Below, piece after piece: positions 8,109 to 16,288 of a stretch of 64,000 bases of DNA. Below the pieces are notes generated by a model. That model did no database searches. It saw only the letters and a list, made by a program, of their open reading frames with translations, and had not been told where the DNA came from. Position 1 is the stretch's first letter; every line of letters starts with the position of its first letter. The DNA is taken from positions 81,855 to 145,854 of the forward strand of contig CAVQNU010000024.1 in the NCBI GenBank assembly GCA_963714255.1, read 5' to 3'. Made by a program: the position numbers and the translations under genes. Source of the DNA: Rhodovastum sp963714255 (GTDB taxonomy: Bacteria; Pseudomonadota; Alphaproteobacteria; Acetobacterales; Acetobacteraceae).

Positions 8109-9950
8109 ATGACCGAAACCGACACCCAGATCGAACGTCACGGCTTCGGCGCCGAAGTCGGGCGCCTGTTGGACCTGGTGGTCCACTCGCTCTACTCCGA
8201 ACGGGAAATCTTCCTGCGCGAGCTGGTCGCCAACGCCGCCGACGCCACCGACCGCCGCCGGTTCGAGAGCCTGACGCACCCGGCGCTCGCGCTGCCCGAA
8301 GGGGCCGCCATCCGCATCCGCCCGCACAAGCCCGGCCGCACCCTGAGCATCAGCGACTCCGGCATCGGCATGACCCGCGAGGAACTGGTGGACCACCTCG
8401 GCACCATCGCCCGCTCCGGCACCCGCGCCTTCGGGCAGAAGCTCGCCGAGGCCAAGCCGGAGGATCGGCCCAGCCTGATCGGCCAGTTCGGCGTGGGCTT
8501 CTATTCCGCCTTCATGGTGGCCGACCGGGTGGAAGTCACCTCCCGCAAGGCGGGCGCCGAGGAGGCCTGGACCTGGGCGTCCGACGGCGGCGGCGAGTTC
8601 ACCATCGCGCCCGCCAGCCGCGAGGAAGCCGGCACCGACGTGGTGCTGCACATCAAGGCGGATGCCGAGGAATACCTGGAGCCGGTCCGCATCGAAACGG
8701 TGGTGCGCAAATGGGCCGACCATGTGACGATTCCGATCACCATCGAGCGCGACGGCAAGGATGTCGCCGCCAACGAGGGCACCGCGCTGTGGCGCAAGCC
8801 GCGCAGCGAGGTGACCGAGCAGGCCTATAACGAATTCTACCGCCATCTCGGCCATCTGTTCGACACCCCCTGGGCGGTGCTGCACTGGCGCGCCGAGGGC
8901 ACGCTGGAGTTCTCCGCGCTGCTGTTCGTGCCCGGCAGCCGCCCGTTCGAGCCGCTGGACAATGACCGCACGTCGAAGGTGCGGCTGCATGTGCGGCGCA
9001 TGTTCATCACCGACGGCGCCGAGTTGCTGCCCACCTGGCTGCGCTTCGTGCAGGGCGTGGTGGACACCGAGGATTTGCCGCTGAACGTCTCGCGCGAAAT
9101 GCTGCAATCCACCCCGGTGCTGGCCCGCATCCGCCGCGCCGTCACCAACCGGGTGCTGACGGAGCTGAAAAGCAAGGCGAAGGAGCCGGAGGACTACGCG
9201 AAATTCTGGGAGAATTTCGGCGCGGTGCTGAAGGAAGGCGTGTGGGAAGACAACGACCACCGCAAGGACCTCGCCCCGCTGCTGCGCTTCCGCTCCTCTT
9301 CGGTGGAGGGCCTCACCTCGCTGTCCGACTATGTGGGCCGCATGAAGGACGGGCAGGAGGCGATTTATGTGCTCGCCGGCGACAATGCCGATTCGTTGTC
9401 GCGCTCGGCGCAGGTGGAGGGGTTCCGGGCGCGTGGCATCGAAGTGCTGCTGCTGACCGACCCGATCGACGCGTTCTGGCCGGAGCGGATGGATGAATTC
9501 GAAGGCAAGCCGATCCGCAGCGTGACGCAGGGCGCGGCCGATCTGTCCAAGCTCGAACCTGCCGAGACGCCATCTGGCGAGGCGGCCGACGTGACCGCGC
9601 TGCTGACCGCGCTGAAGGAGGCGCTGGGCGACGCCGTGGCCGAGGTGCGCGCCACCGACCGGCTGGTCGATAGCGCGGTGGTGCTGGCGGCCGGCACGGC
9701 GGGGCCGGATTTGCAGATGCAGCGCCTGCTGCGCCGCGCCGGGCGCGCCTCGTTCGCGCCCGCGCCGGTGCTGGAGATCAACCCGCGCCACCGGCTGGTG
9801 GCATCGCTGGCGGCGAAGGCCGGCGCGGGCGAGGATGTGGCGGAAGCCGCCGGGCTGCTGCTGGATCTCGCGCGCATCCAGGACGGCGATCTGCCGCGCG
9901 ACCCGGCGACGTTCGCGCGGCGGGTGGAGGCGGCGCTGGCGGGGGGATGA
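8109..9950 (+). CDS. htpG: Molecular chaperone HtpG (Hsp90 family)
   Basis: A 613-residue cytosolic ATP-dependent chaperone. The N-terminal GHKL ATPase motifs are clear: ELVANAADATDRRRF (the Asn/Asp box), DSGIGMTREELVDHLG, and GQFGVGFYSAFMVAD near residues 118-132. The middle-domain sequence LPLNVSREMLQ near 325-335 is also typical, and the length is normal. The ATG at 8109 follows an AAGGAGG ribosome site at 8092-8098. The frame is open upstream to 7971, but those codons belong to repeat R1. It is transcribed divergently from the helicase operon. Confidence 0.96.
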   Translation: MTETDTQIERHGFGAEVGRLLDLVVHSLYSEREIFLRELVANAADATDRRRFESLTHPALALPEGAAIRIRPHKPGRTLSISDSGIGMTREELVDHLGTIARSGTRAFGQKLAEAKPEDRPSLIGQFGVGFYSAFMVADRVEVTSRKAGAEEAWTWASDGGGEFTIAPASREEAGTDVVLHIKADAEEYLEPVRIETVVRKWADHVTIPITIERDGKDVAANEGTALWRKPRSEVTEQAYNEFYRHLGHLFDTPWAVLHWRAEGTLEFSALLFVPGSRPFEPLDNDRTSKVRLHVRRMFITDGAELLPTWLRFVQGVVDTEDLPLNVSREMLQSTPVLARIRRAVTNRVLTELKSKAKEPEDYAKFWENFGAVLKEGVWEDNDHRKDLAPLLRFRSSSVEGLTSLSDYVGRMKDGQEAIYVLAGDNADSLSRSAQVEGFRARGIEVLLLTDPIDAFWPERMDEFEGKPIRSVTQGAADLSKLEPAETPSGEAADVTALLTALKEALGDAVAEVRATDRLVDSAVVLAAGTAGPDLQMQRLLRRAGRASFAPAPVLEINPRHRLVASLAAKAGAGEDVAEAAGLLLDLARIQDGDLPRDPATFARRVEAALAGG

Positions 9951-9987
9951 AGGTCCGGCGACGGGGGGAAACACGGACGGGCGCGCC

Positions 9988-10539
9988 GTGTTTCGGTCGG
10001 CTCACGTTCTGCTGGCGCTTGCCGTCATCCTCCAAACGCCCCCGGCTGGCGCAGAAGCGCCCAAAATCGTCCGTGACGCCGTAGCGGCGTCGCTGACGGA
10101 CCTGCAAATACTCAACGCCGGAGACGACGGATCACCGCTCCGGTGGGCAACCTGGATGACCGGCGAACAGCCTGGGCCGCACGCCGTGTGGCTTGCTTTG
10201 TTGCGGCGCGGTCATGCGCCACCCGGAACGCTATGGTCGGCCGCGCGCACCGATGGTTATTCTCCCAGAATTCAAGTTTTATCCAATTGGCGTTATAACG
10301 GCAAGCCGACATTATTATTTACATATCAGATGGGCGCGGCGGCACAGGAATTGGAGTTGTATGGTTTAAATACCGACGGCGCGCCCACCCTGATTGGAAA
10401 TGCCTCAGCGGCGGCCTTCTTTCCAGCCTACCACGGGGCGTTTTTTATCCAAGCCAACGGGAGTCTGAACGATCCGGTGACCTGCCTGTTCTTCGAGCCG
10501 GCACCGCCAAAGCTGATGTCCAAAGAATGTCCGCGTTAG
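9988..10539 (+). CDS. Hypothetical exported protein
   Basis: A protein of about 183 residues with no family that I recognise. If translation begins at the GTG at 9988, the product starts with a hydrophobic stretch (HVLLALAVILQTPPAGAEA) that looks like a cleavable signal peptide ending near AEA. The mature part is mixed polar sequence with a few Trp and Tyr residues and no metal-binding or catalytic motif that stands out. There is no convincing ribosome site at this GTG. The frame is open from 9835, but the upstream part shadows the end of htpG. The 10250-10350 stretch is more AT-rich than its neighbours. Confidence 0.55.
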   Translation: MFRSAHVLLALAVILQTPPAGAEAPKIVRDAVAASLTDLQILNAGDDGSPLRWATWMTGEQPGPHAVWLALLRRGHAPPGTLWSAARTDGYSPRIQVLSNWRYNGKPTLLFTYQMGAAAQELELYGLNTDGAPTLIGNASAAAFFPAYHGAFFIQANGSLNDPVTCLFFEPAPPKLMSKECPR

Positions 10540-10654
10540 AGAAATCCGCCGTTCGCCAGGCCGCGCCGCGCCGCCAAGCCTGGCGGCAGCGTTGACAGCG
10601 ATGCGCTGCCGGGGGCAACTCGCCGATCGCACCGCATAACGATCGGAACCCGGC

Positions 10655-12886
10655 TTGCACACCAACGCGCCCGCGCGCGCCCGCCTGTTACCGTCCCCCC
10701 TTGTGCTGCCAGGCTTCGTGGCCACGCTGTTCCTCAGCGCCGGCCTGATGTTCCTGATCGAACCGATGGTGGCCAAGATGGTGCTGCCACGGCTCGGCGG
10801 CACGCCGGCGGTGTGGAGCACCTGCCTGGTATTCTTCCAGGCAACCCTGCTGCTCGGCTACGCCTATGCGCATGCACTCGCCAGGCTGTTGCCGCTGCCG
10901 GGACAGATCCTGGTCCATCTGGCCGTGCTGCTGCCGCTGGCGGCGATTTTCCTGCCGGTCGACCTCGGCGCCGGCGCGCCGTCGCCGGGCGAGTCGCCGG
11001 CGCCGTGGCTATTGCTCCGGCTGGCTTGCGTCGCCGGGCTGCCGGTGTTCGCCATTTCGGCGACCGCGCCACTGCTCCAAAGCTGGTTCGCCCGGCTCGA
11101 CCACGCGGCGGCCGATGACCCGTATTTCCTGTATGCCGGCAGCAACGCCGGCAGTCTGCTGGCGCTGCTCGCCTATCCGCTGCTCGTCGAACCGGCGCTG
11201 CCGCTCGACCGGCAGGCATGGCTGTGGTCCCTGGGCTTCGGTGCCCTGGCGCTCGGAATAGCGCTGTGCGCCGCTGCGTTCCGCGGCCGCGGCGAAGTCG
11301 CGGTGACACAGCGTGGCCCTCTCGCGCCCGGCAGCCTGCGTCAGCGCCTGCGCTGGACCGCATTGGCGTTCGTGCCGTCCTCGCTGCTGCTCGGCGTCAC
11401 CACCCACATCACCACCGACATCGCCTCCGCGCCGCTGCTGTGGGTGGTGCCGCTGATCCTGTATCTGCTCACCTTCATCCTCGCCTTCGCGCGGCGCCCG
11501 CCCCTGCGCCATGCGACGGTCGCACGCGCGCTGCCGCTGTTGCTGATCCCGCTCGTGATCTTCGCCGCCCCCGGCGTGCCGGTCCTGGTGTCCCTGCCGC
11601 TGTTGCTGACCCTCACTCTCGTCAGCTTCTTCGTCATTGGCATGGCCTGTCACGGCGAGTTGGCGCAGCAGCGCCCGCACGCTTCCCGGCTGACGGAATT
11701 CTATCTGTTTCTGTCCCTCGGCGGCGTGCTGGGCGGGGCGTTCAACGCGCTGCTGGCGCCGCTGATGTTTCCCGGCTTGTGGGAATATCCGCTGGCGCTG
11801 GTCGCGGCCTGCCTGGTGAAGCCCGCCACGCCGGACGACGCGCACCGCGGCCTGACCTGGGACATCGTGCTGCCGGCGGCGCTGGGGGTCTATGTCGTGC
11901 TGACCCGCAGCGTCCTGGCGGTGGCCAGCGAGGACGGCCATGTGCCGGTGCTGATGGCGGTGTTCGGCTACATGCTGCCGGCGATGGCGCTGCTGAACTT
12001 TTCACCCCGCCGCTGGCGCTTCGGCCTGGGCGTCGCCGCCTGGCTGCTCGCCACCGCGGCAATCGGCCAGACCGACACGATCGCCACCGCCCGCAGCTTC
12101 TTCGGCGTCTATCGCGTCCGCATGGTGGACCATGCGCACACGCCGATCATGACACTGATGAACGGCACCACGCTGCACGGGGTGAAAAGCCCGGTGCCGG
12201 GCGAGGAACGGTTGCCGATGGCGTACTATAGCCAGGAAGGCCCGTTCGGGCGGTTCTTCGCGGCACTCCCGCCCGAATCCCTGCGCCACATCGCCGTGGT
12301 CGGGCTGGGCACCGGCGAACTCGGCTGCTACGCGCGCCCCGGCCAGGACTGGACGTTTTACGAAATCGACCCGCTGGTCGAACAAATCGCCCGCGATCCG
12401 CGCTATTTCCAGTTCCTCGCGAACTGCGGCAACGATCCGCGCGTCGTGCTGGGCGATGCGCGGCTGACGATGGCCGGCGCGGCCGATGGCAGCTACGACG
12501 TGCTGGTGCTGGACGCCTTCAGCTCCGACAGCATTCCGATGCACCTGCTGACGCGCGAGGCCCTGGCGCTGTATCTGCGCAAGCTCGCCCCCGGCGGGCA
12601 TCTGCTTTTTCATATCAGCAGCCGCACGCTGGACCTGCGCCCCGTGGTCGGCGCGCTCGCCGCCGATGCCGGCGTGCCGGCACGAATGCTGGCGGACTGG
12701 CCGCCGCCAGGCACCCCGCGGTGGCGGCGCATGCCGGCAACCGTGGTCGCGCTGGCCGGGCGCGGCGGCGCGCTCGACGGTCTCGACCCGGCGATGGGTT
12801 GGACCGAAATGCCCCCGTTCGACGCGCGCGCGCTGTGGACCGACCAACGGTCGGACCTTCTCCAGGCAATCCGGTTGGGTTTCTGA
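10655..12886 (+). CDS. Membrane protein fused to a spermidine-synthase-like methyltransferase fold
   Basis: A 743-residue fusion of the kind often named fused MFS/spermidine synthase. Residues 1-480 are strongly hydrophobic with more than ten candidate membrane helices. Residues about 540-700 form a Rossmann domain like polyamine aminopropyltransferases (IAVVGLGTGELGCYARPG ... EIDPLVEQIARDP ... VLVLDAFSSDSIPMHLLT). Whether it makes polyamines is doubtful; such fusions are mostly uncharacterised. The open frame begins with TTG at 10655 and has only a weak ribosome site, so the exact start is uncertain, though residues just after it (about 20 on) are already family-like. It is followed by the convergent ampG gene with 16 bases between. 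Confidence 0.82.
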   Translation: MHTNAPARARLLPSPLVLPGFVATLFLSAGLMFLIEPMVAKMVLPRLGGTPAVWSTCLVFFQATLLLGYAYAHALARLLPLPGQILVHLAVLLPLAAIFLPVDLGAGAPSPGESPAPWLLLRLACVAGLPVFAISATAPLLQSWFARLDHAAADDPYFLYAGSNAGSLLALLAYPLLVEPALPLDRQAWLWSLGFGALALGIALCAAAFRGRGEVAVTQRGPLAPGSLRQRLRWTALAFVPSSLLLGVTTHITTDIASAPLLWVVPLILYLLTFILAFARRPPLRHATVARALPLLLIPLVIFAAPGVPVLVSLPLLLTLTLVSFFVIGMACHGELAQQRPHASRLTEFYLFLSLGGVLGGAFNALLAPLMFPGLWEYPLALVAACLVKPATPDDAHRGLTWDIVLPAALGVYVVLTRSVLAVASEDGHVPVLMAVFGYMLPAMALLNFSPRRWRFGLGVAAWLLATAAIGQTDTIATARSFFGVYRVRMVDHAHTPIMTLMNGTTLHGVKSPVPGEERLPMAYYSQEGPFGRFFAALPPESLRHIAVVGLGTGELGCYARPGQDWTFYEIDPLVEQIARDPRYFQFLANCGNDPRVVLGDARLTMAGAADGSYDVLVLDAFSSDSIPMHLLTREALALYLRKLAPGGHLLFHISSRTLDLRPVVGALAADAGVPARMLADWPPPGTPRWRRMPATVVALAGRGGALDGLDPAMGWTEMPPFDARALWTDQRSDLLQAIRLGF

Positions 12887-12902
12887 CTGTCGCCGGACGC
12901 GC

Positions 12903-14177
12903 TCACGCCCGATCCGGCGGAAACCGGCGCAGGATGTGCAGCATCACCAGCATCCCCGGCACCGCGCAGCCCATCGCCAGCAGGTAAAACGCCGGCCACC
13001 CCACCGCCTCCGCCACGAACCCCGAAAACCCGCCGATCGTGTGCGAGGCCAGCGCCGCCAGCGAGGTCAGCAGCGCATACTGCGTCGCGGTGAACGCGGT
13101 CGAGCACAGGCCGGACAGGTAGGTCACGAACGAAGCGGTCGCCAGCGCCTGCACGAACGCCTCGGTCATGACCGTCGCGAACAGCACCGTGTGGTCGCCA
13201 TGCGAATGCGCCAGCCACACATACATCGCCATCGCCGCCATCTGGGTCAGGCCGGTGGAAATCAGCGCCCGCGCGAGCCCGATCCGCGCCACCAGCCAGC
13301 CGCCGGCGGCAATGCCCGCCATGGTGCAGACCAGCGCCGGCACCCCGGTCGCCGCCGCCACCGCGGCACGGTCGAACCCAAGCGAGCGGTAAAACGGCGC
13401 CAGCATCACCCCGGCCATCGCCTCGCCGAGGTTGAACAGCGCCACATAGGCCAGGATGGCGACCGACCCGGACCGGTCCAGGAATTCGCGCAACGGCTCC
13501 AGCACCGCCGCCCGCGCCCGCGCCGCAAGACCCGCAGCCACCGGCGGGCGCGGGCCGGCCACCGGCTCGGCGGCGGCCAGCGTCACCGGAATACCCAGCG
13601 CCAGCAGGGCGGCGACCGCCAGGAACGAGCCTTGCCAGCCCAGCCAGCCCGCCGCCGCGATGGCACCGGCACCGGAGATCAGCATGGCCACCCGGTAGCC
13701 CCACACATACCCCGCCATCGCCGCGCCCTGCAGGCGCTGGGGAAAGGTTTCGATGCGCCAGGCGTCGATGCCGATGTCCTGGCTGGCCGACAGGAAGGCC
13801 ACCAGCGCCGCCGCCGCAACGGTGCCCCATAACGGCCCGCCGCCGGAGAACGCCAGCGCCGCCACCATCGCCACCAGCGCCGGCTGAATGGCCAGCAGCC
13901 AGCCCCGGCGCCGGCCGAACCGGGCGAGCCCAAAAGGCGGACGCATCTGGTCCAGCAGCGGCGCCCACAGGAATTTCAGCGTGTAGGCCAGACCGATATT
14001 GGCGGTCAGCCCGATGGCTGCGAGCGAAATCTGCCGCTCGCTCAGCCATTGCCGCAGGGTGAACCCGGACAACGCCAGCGGCAGCCCGGCCGCGAAGCCG
14101 AACCCCACCATCAGCCACAGACGCCGGTCGGCGAGGGTCGCGACCAGTGTCTTGGGGGGGGCGGCCGCTTGCGACAT
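12903..14177 (-). CDS. ampG: AmpG-type muropeptide MFS permease
   Basis: A 424-residue major facilitator transporter with about 12 membrane segments. The N-terminal pattern (GFAAGLPLALSGFTLRQWLSE), the loop LKFLWAPLLDQMRPPFG, and SASQDIGIDAWRIE near residue 135 are diagnostic of AmpG, which imports GlcNAc-anhydroMurNAc peptides released from the wall for recycling. The start at 14177 has a GGAG ribosome site 6 bases upstream. It is preceded on the same strand by the b561 gene, with a repeat element (R2) between them, so co-transcription is uncertain. Confidence 0.9.
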   Translation of the reverse strand: MSQAAAPPKTLVATLADRRLWLMVGFGFAAGLPLALSGFTLRQWLSERQISLAAIGLTANIGLAYTLKFLWAPLLDQMRPPFGLARFGRRRGWLLAIQPALVAMVAALAFSGGGPLWGTVAAAALVAFLSASQDIGIDAWRIETFPQRLQGAAMAGYVWGYRVAMLISGAGAIAAAGWLGWQGSFLAVAALLALGIPVTLAAAEPVAGPRPPVAAGLAARARAAVLEPLREFLDRSGSVAILAYVALFNLGEAMAGVMLAPFYRSLGFDRAAVAAATGVPALVCTMAGIAAGGWLVARIGLARALISTGLTQMAAMAMYVWLAHSHGDHTVLFATVMTEAFVQALATASFVTYLSGLCSTAFTATQYALLTSLAALASHTIGGFSGFVAEAVGWPAFYLLAMGCAVPGMLVMLHILRRFPPDRA

Positions 14178-14202
14178 CGGGTTCTCCGGGGGTGAGGCAA
14201 AG

Positions 14203-14331
14203 GAAGGAAGGCCAGGGCTCTGCCCTGGACCCGCAAGGGGTCAGTGGACCCCTTGACCCCGTTCCTTAAGTAGCGGGGTCAAGGGGGCCACCGCCCCCTT
14301 GCGGGTCCAGGGCAGAGCCCTGGCCTTCCTT
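14203..14331. repeat. Palindromic repeat R2, two modules without core
   Basis: Two inverted modules of the same family meet at CTTAAG (about 14265-14270). Each has the CCAGGGC/GCCCTGG hairpin and a second hairpin. The inner hairpins differ in sequence between the arms but still pair (CAAGGGGTC with its partner; CAAGGGGGC with its partner). It begins 7 bases after the stop of the reverse-strand cytochrome b561 gene. Confidence 0.85.
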
Positions 14332-14337
14332 AACCTG

Positions 14338-14895
14338 CTAAGCCACCCGCCCCCGCGGCAGCATCCGCGCCAAGACAGTGTCCCGCAGCAAATAATGGTG
14401 CACCAAAGCCGCCGCCGCATGCAGACCGACAACGGCCAGGATCAGATTGCCCCCCCATGCATGCAGCTCGCCCACGAAGTCGCGCAGGCCCGGCACGCCG
14501 CCGCCCAGCGGCGGCACTTTCACCCAGGTGAAGATCGCATCTCCGCGCACCGCAACATTGAACAGGCCGAACAGGATATTAACCCCCAGCAGCAGCACCA
14601 GCAGAAGCTGCACGCCGCGCGCCGCGAGGTCCCCCAGCCCCGCCCGCGGCGGCTGACGGCCGCCCCAGGGGGTTTTGCGCCACAACAGCCGGAGCAGCAC
14701 CAGCCCCAGCAGCGCGAGGCCCAGCACGATGTGCGCCGAGCGCATCTCGACCCGCCCGCCGTCGCGCGGGAAGAAGTCGATCACCTGGCCGCTGACCCAT
14801 TGCGCCGTCACCACAATGGCGATCAGCCAGTGCAGGGCGATCGTCAGTGAATCGTAGCGGAATGTCCGGGGGGGAAGGGTTGCGGTGTCACTCAT
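14338..14895 (-). CDS. cybB: Cytochrome b561 family protein
   Basis: A 185-residue integral membrane di-haem b-type cytochrome of the bacterial b561 family, which typically moves electrons from quinol or superoxide. Four hydrophobic segments are visible. Candidate haem-ligand histidines lie in the first (ALHWLIAIV, about residue 22), second (RSAHIVLGLAL) and last segments (ELHAWGGNL; VGLHAAAALVHHY). The start has a GGAG ribosome site 5 bases upstream. Its natural partner is not evident from the neighbours (mbfA upstream, ampG downstream). Confidence 0.9.
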   Translation of the reverse strand: MSDTATLPPRTFRYDSLTIALHWLIAIVVTAQWVSGQVIDFFPRDGGRVEMRSAHIVLGLALLGLVLLRLLWRKTPWGGRQPPRAGLGDLAARGVQLLLVLLLGVNILFGLFNVAVRGDAIFTWVKVPPLGGGVPGLRDFVGELHAWGGNLILAVVGLHAAAALVHHYLLRDTVLARMLPRGRVA

Positions 14896-14970
14896 GGCTG
14901 CTCCGGTGTTGCGGGCCGGCGGAGGCGGTCTCCGGCGGCTTCTTGTGACGTTTCCTTCGGCGGGGCGTGA

Positions 14971-15927
14971 TCAACTGGCACCGATCAGGATGCCGGTCGC
15001 GAACACCAGCGCGCCGCCGAAGCCCACCTGCATGGCGGCCGACAACGGCGGGGTGTCCATGTATTTCCAGCGTATCCACGAAATCGCCGCCAGCTCGGCG
15101 ATCACCACCGCCACCGCAAGGATGACGGCGATACGGAAATCCGGGATCAGGAAGGGCAGCGTATGGCCGATGCCGCCCAGCGTGGTCATCGCCCCGCAAA
15201 TCGCGCCGCGCAGCAGCGGCGCGCCGCGCCCGGTCAGGCTGCCATTGTCCGACAGCGCCTCGGCGAACCCCATCGAAATGCCGGCGCCAAGCGAGGCCGC
15301 CAGGCCGACCAGGAACGCGTCCCACGAACTGGCGGTGGCAAACGCGGCGGCAAACACCGGCGCGAGGGTGGAGACGGACCCGTCCATCAGCCCGGCCAGC
15401 CCCGGCTGGATGAAGCGCAGCAGCAGCATGCGCCGCGCCAATTCCGCCTCCTCGGCCAGGGCGTTCTCGGTCAGGTTCTCCTTCATGATCCGTTCGGCGG
15501 CGTGCTCGTGCTTCACCTCGGCGGCGGCGAGGTCGCCAAGCAGCTTGCGGATCGAGGCATCGGTCGAGCGCCCGGCGGCGCGGCGGTAGAAGCGCGCCGA
15601 GTCGTATTCCATTTCCTCGGCCTGGCGGCGGACGGCGTCGAGGTTGAGCGGCTGCAACTGCCAGATCGGCTTGCGCTGGTAGAAGCCGCGCACATGCTCG
15701 CGCTTGATCAGCGGGATGTGTTCGCCGAATTTCTTGCGGTACAGCTCGATCAGCCAGCGCCGGTGCACGTCCTCCTCGCCCGCCATGTCGGTGAACACCT
15801 GGGCGGAGGCGGGATAGTCGGCGCGCAGCCCCTCGGCGAAGTCGAGGTAGATGCGGCCGTCCTCCTCCTCGGCGGTAATCGCCAGCGCCAGGATTTCGCG
15901 CTCGCTCAGCTGGTCGAAATCACGCAT
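14971..15927 (-). CDS. mbfA: Membrane-bound ferritin MbfA (ferritin-like domain plus VIT1/CCC1 domain)
   Basis: A 318-residue fusion of an N-terminal ferritin-like (erythrin-vacuolar iron transport) domain and a C-terminal VIT1-type membrane domain. In the first ~150 residues the di-iron ligands are visible as AEEEDGRIY, EEDVHRRW and EVKHEHAAE. The membrane half begins near GLAGLMDGSVSTLAP and has about five helices. MbfA in Bradyrhizobium and Agrobacterium exports iron and protects against iron and peroxide stress, usually under Irr control; I did not identify an Irr site here. The start at 15927 is preferred over 16107 because the protein begins with the family sequence (MRDFDQLSEREILALA) behind a GAGG ribosome site. 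Confidence 0.92.
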   Translation of the reverse strand: MRDFDQLSEREILALAITAEEEDGRIYLDFAEGLRADYPASAQVFTDMAGEEDVHRRWLIELYRKKFGEHIPLIKREHVRGFYQRKPIWQLQPLNLDAVRRQAEEMEYDSARFYRRAAGRSTDASIRKLLGDLAAAEVKHEHAAERIMKENLTENALAEEAELARRMLLLRFIQPGLAGLMDGSVSTLAPVFAAAFATASSWDAFLVGLAASLGAGISMGFAEALSDNGSLTGRGAPLLRGAICGAMTTLGGIGHTLPFLIPDFRIAVILAVAVVIAELAAISWIRWKYMDTPPLSAAMQVGFGGALVFATGILIGAS

Positions 15928-16070
15928 GCGTCGGGGCCCTCGATGACCGTCAAAGCCGGGCGGTGGGTGCCGGCGCGGATGAAATGGGTGCGATCCGCCT
16001 GAGCGCGACGAATGCGCTCGCACTATGGCGGCGGGGGCCGGAATGATCAACTTGGGTAAGGAAGTGAGGA

Positions 16071-16275
16071 AAGGAAGGCCAGGGGCTCTACCCCTGGACC
16101 CCGCCAAGGGCCGAGAGGCCCTTGGAACCCATTACTTTTAAACATTGGTCTTGGGAGGGGGGTGAGGCGGTGAACCGGTCACCGCCTCACCCCCTCTTTA
16201 GACAAATGCTTAAGTAGCGGGGTCCAGGGGCCTCCCGGCCCCTGGCGGGTCCAGGGCAGAGCCCTGGCCTTCCTT
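16071..16275. repeat. Composite palindromic repeat unit R3 (module-core-module)
   Basis: The second full ~205-base unit. The left module (16073-16137), a 68-base palindromic core (16142-16209) bracketed by TTAA (16138-16141 and 16210-16213), and the right module (16214-16275) match the reverse complement of R1, including the asymmetric extra TT beside one TTAA. The inner hairpins differ in sequence but still pair (AAGGGCCGAGAGGCCCTT; AGGGGCCTCCCGGCCCCT). It starts 13 bases after the purH stop (reverse strand) and fills most of the 361-base gap before mbfA. Confidence 0.85.
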
Positions 16276-16288
16276 CACCCGATTGCCC

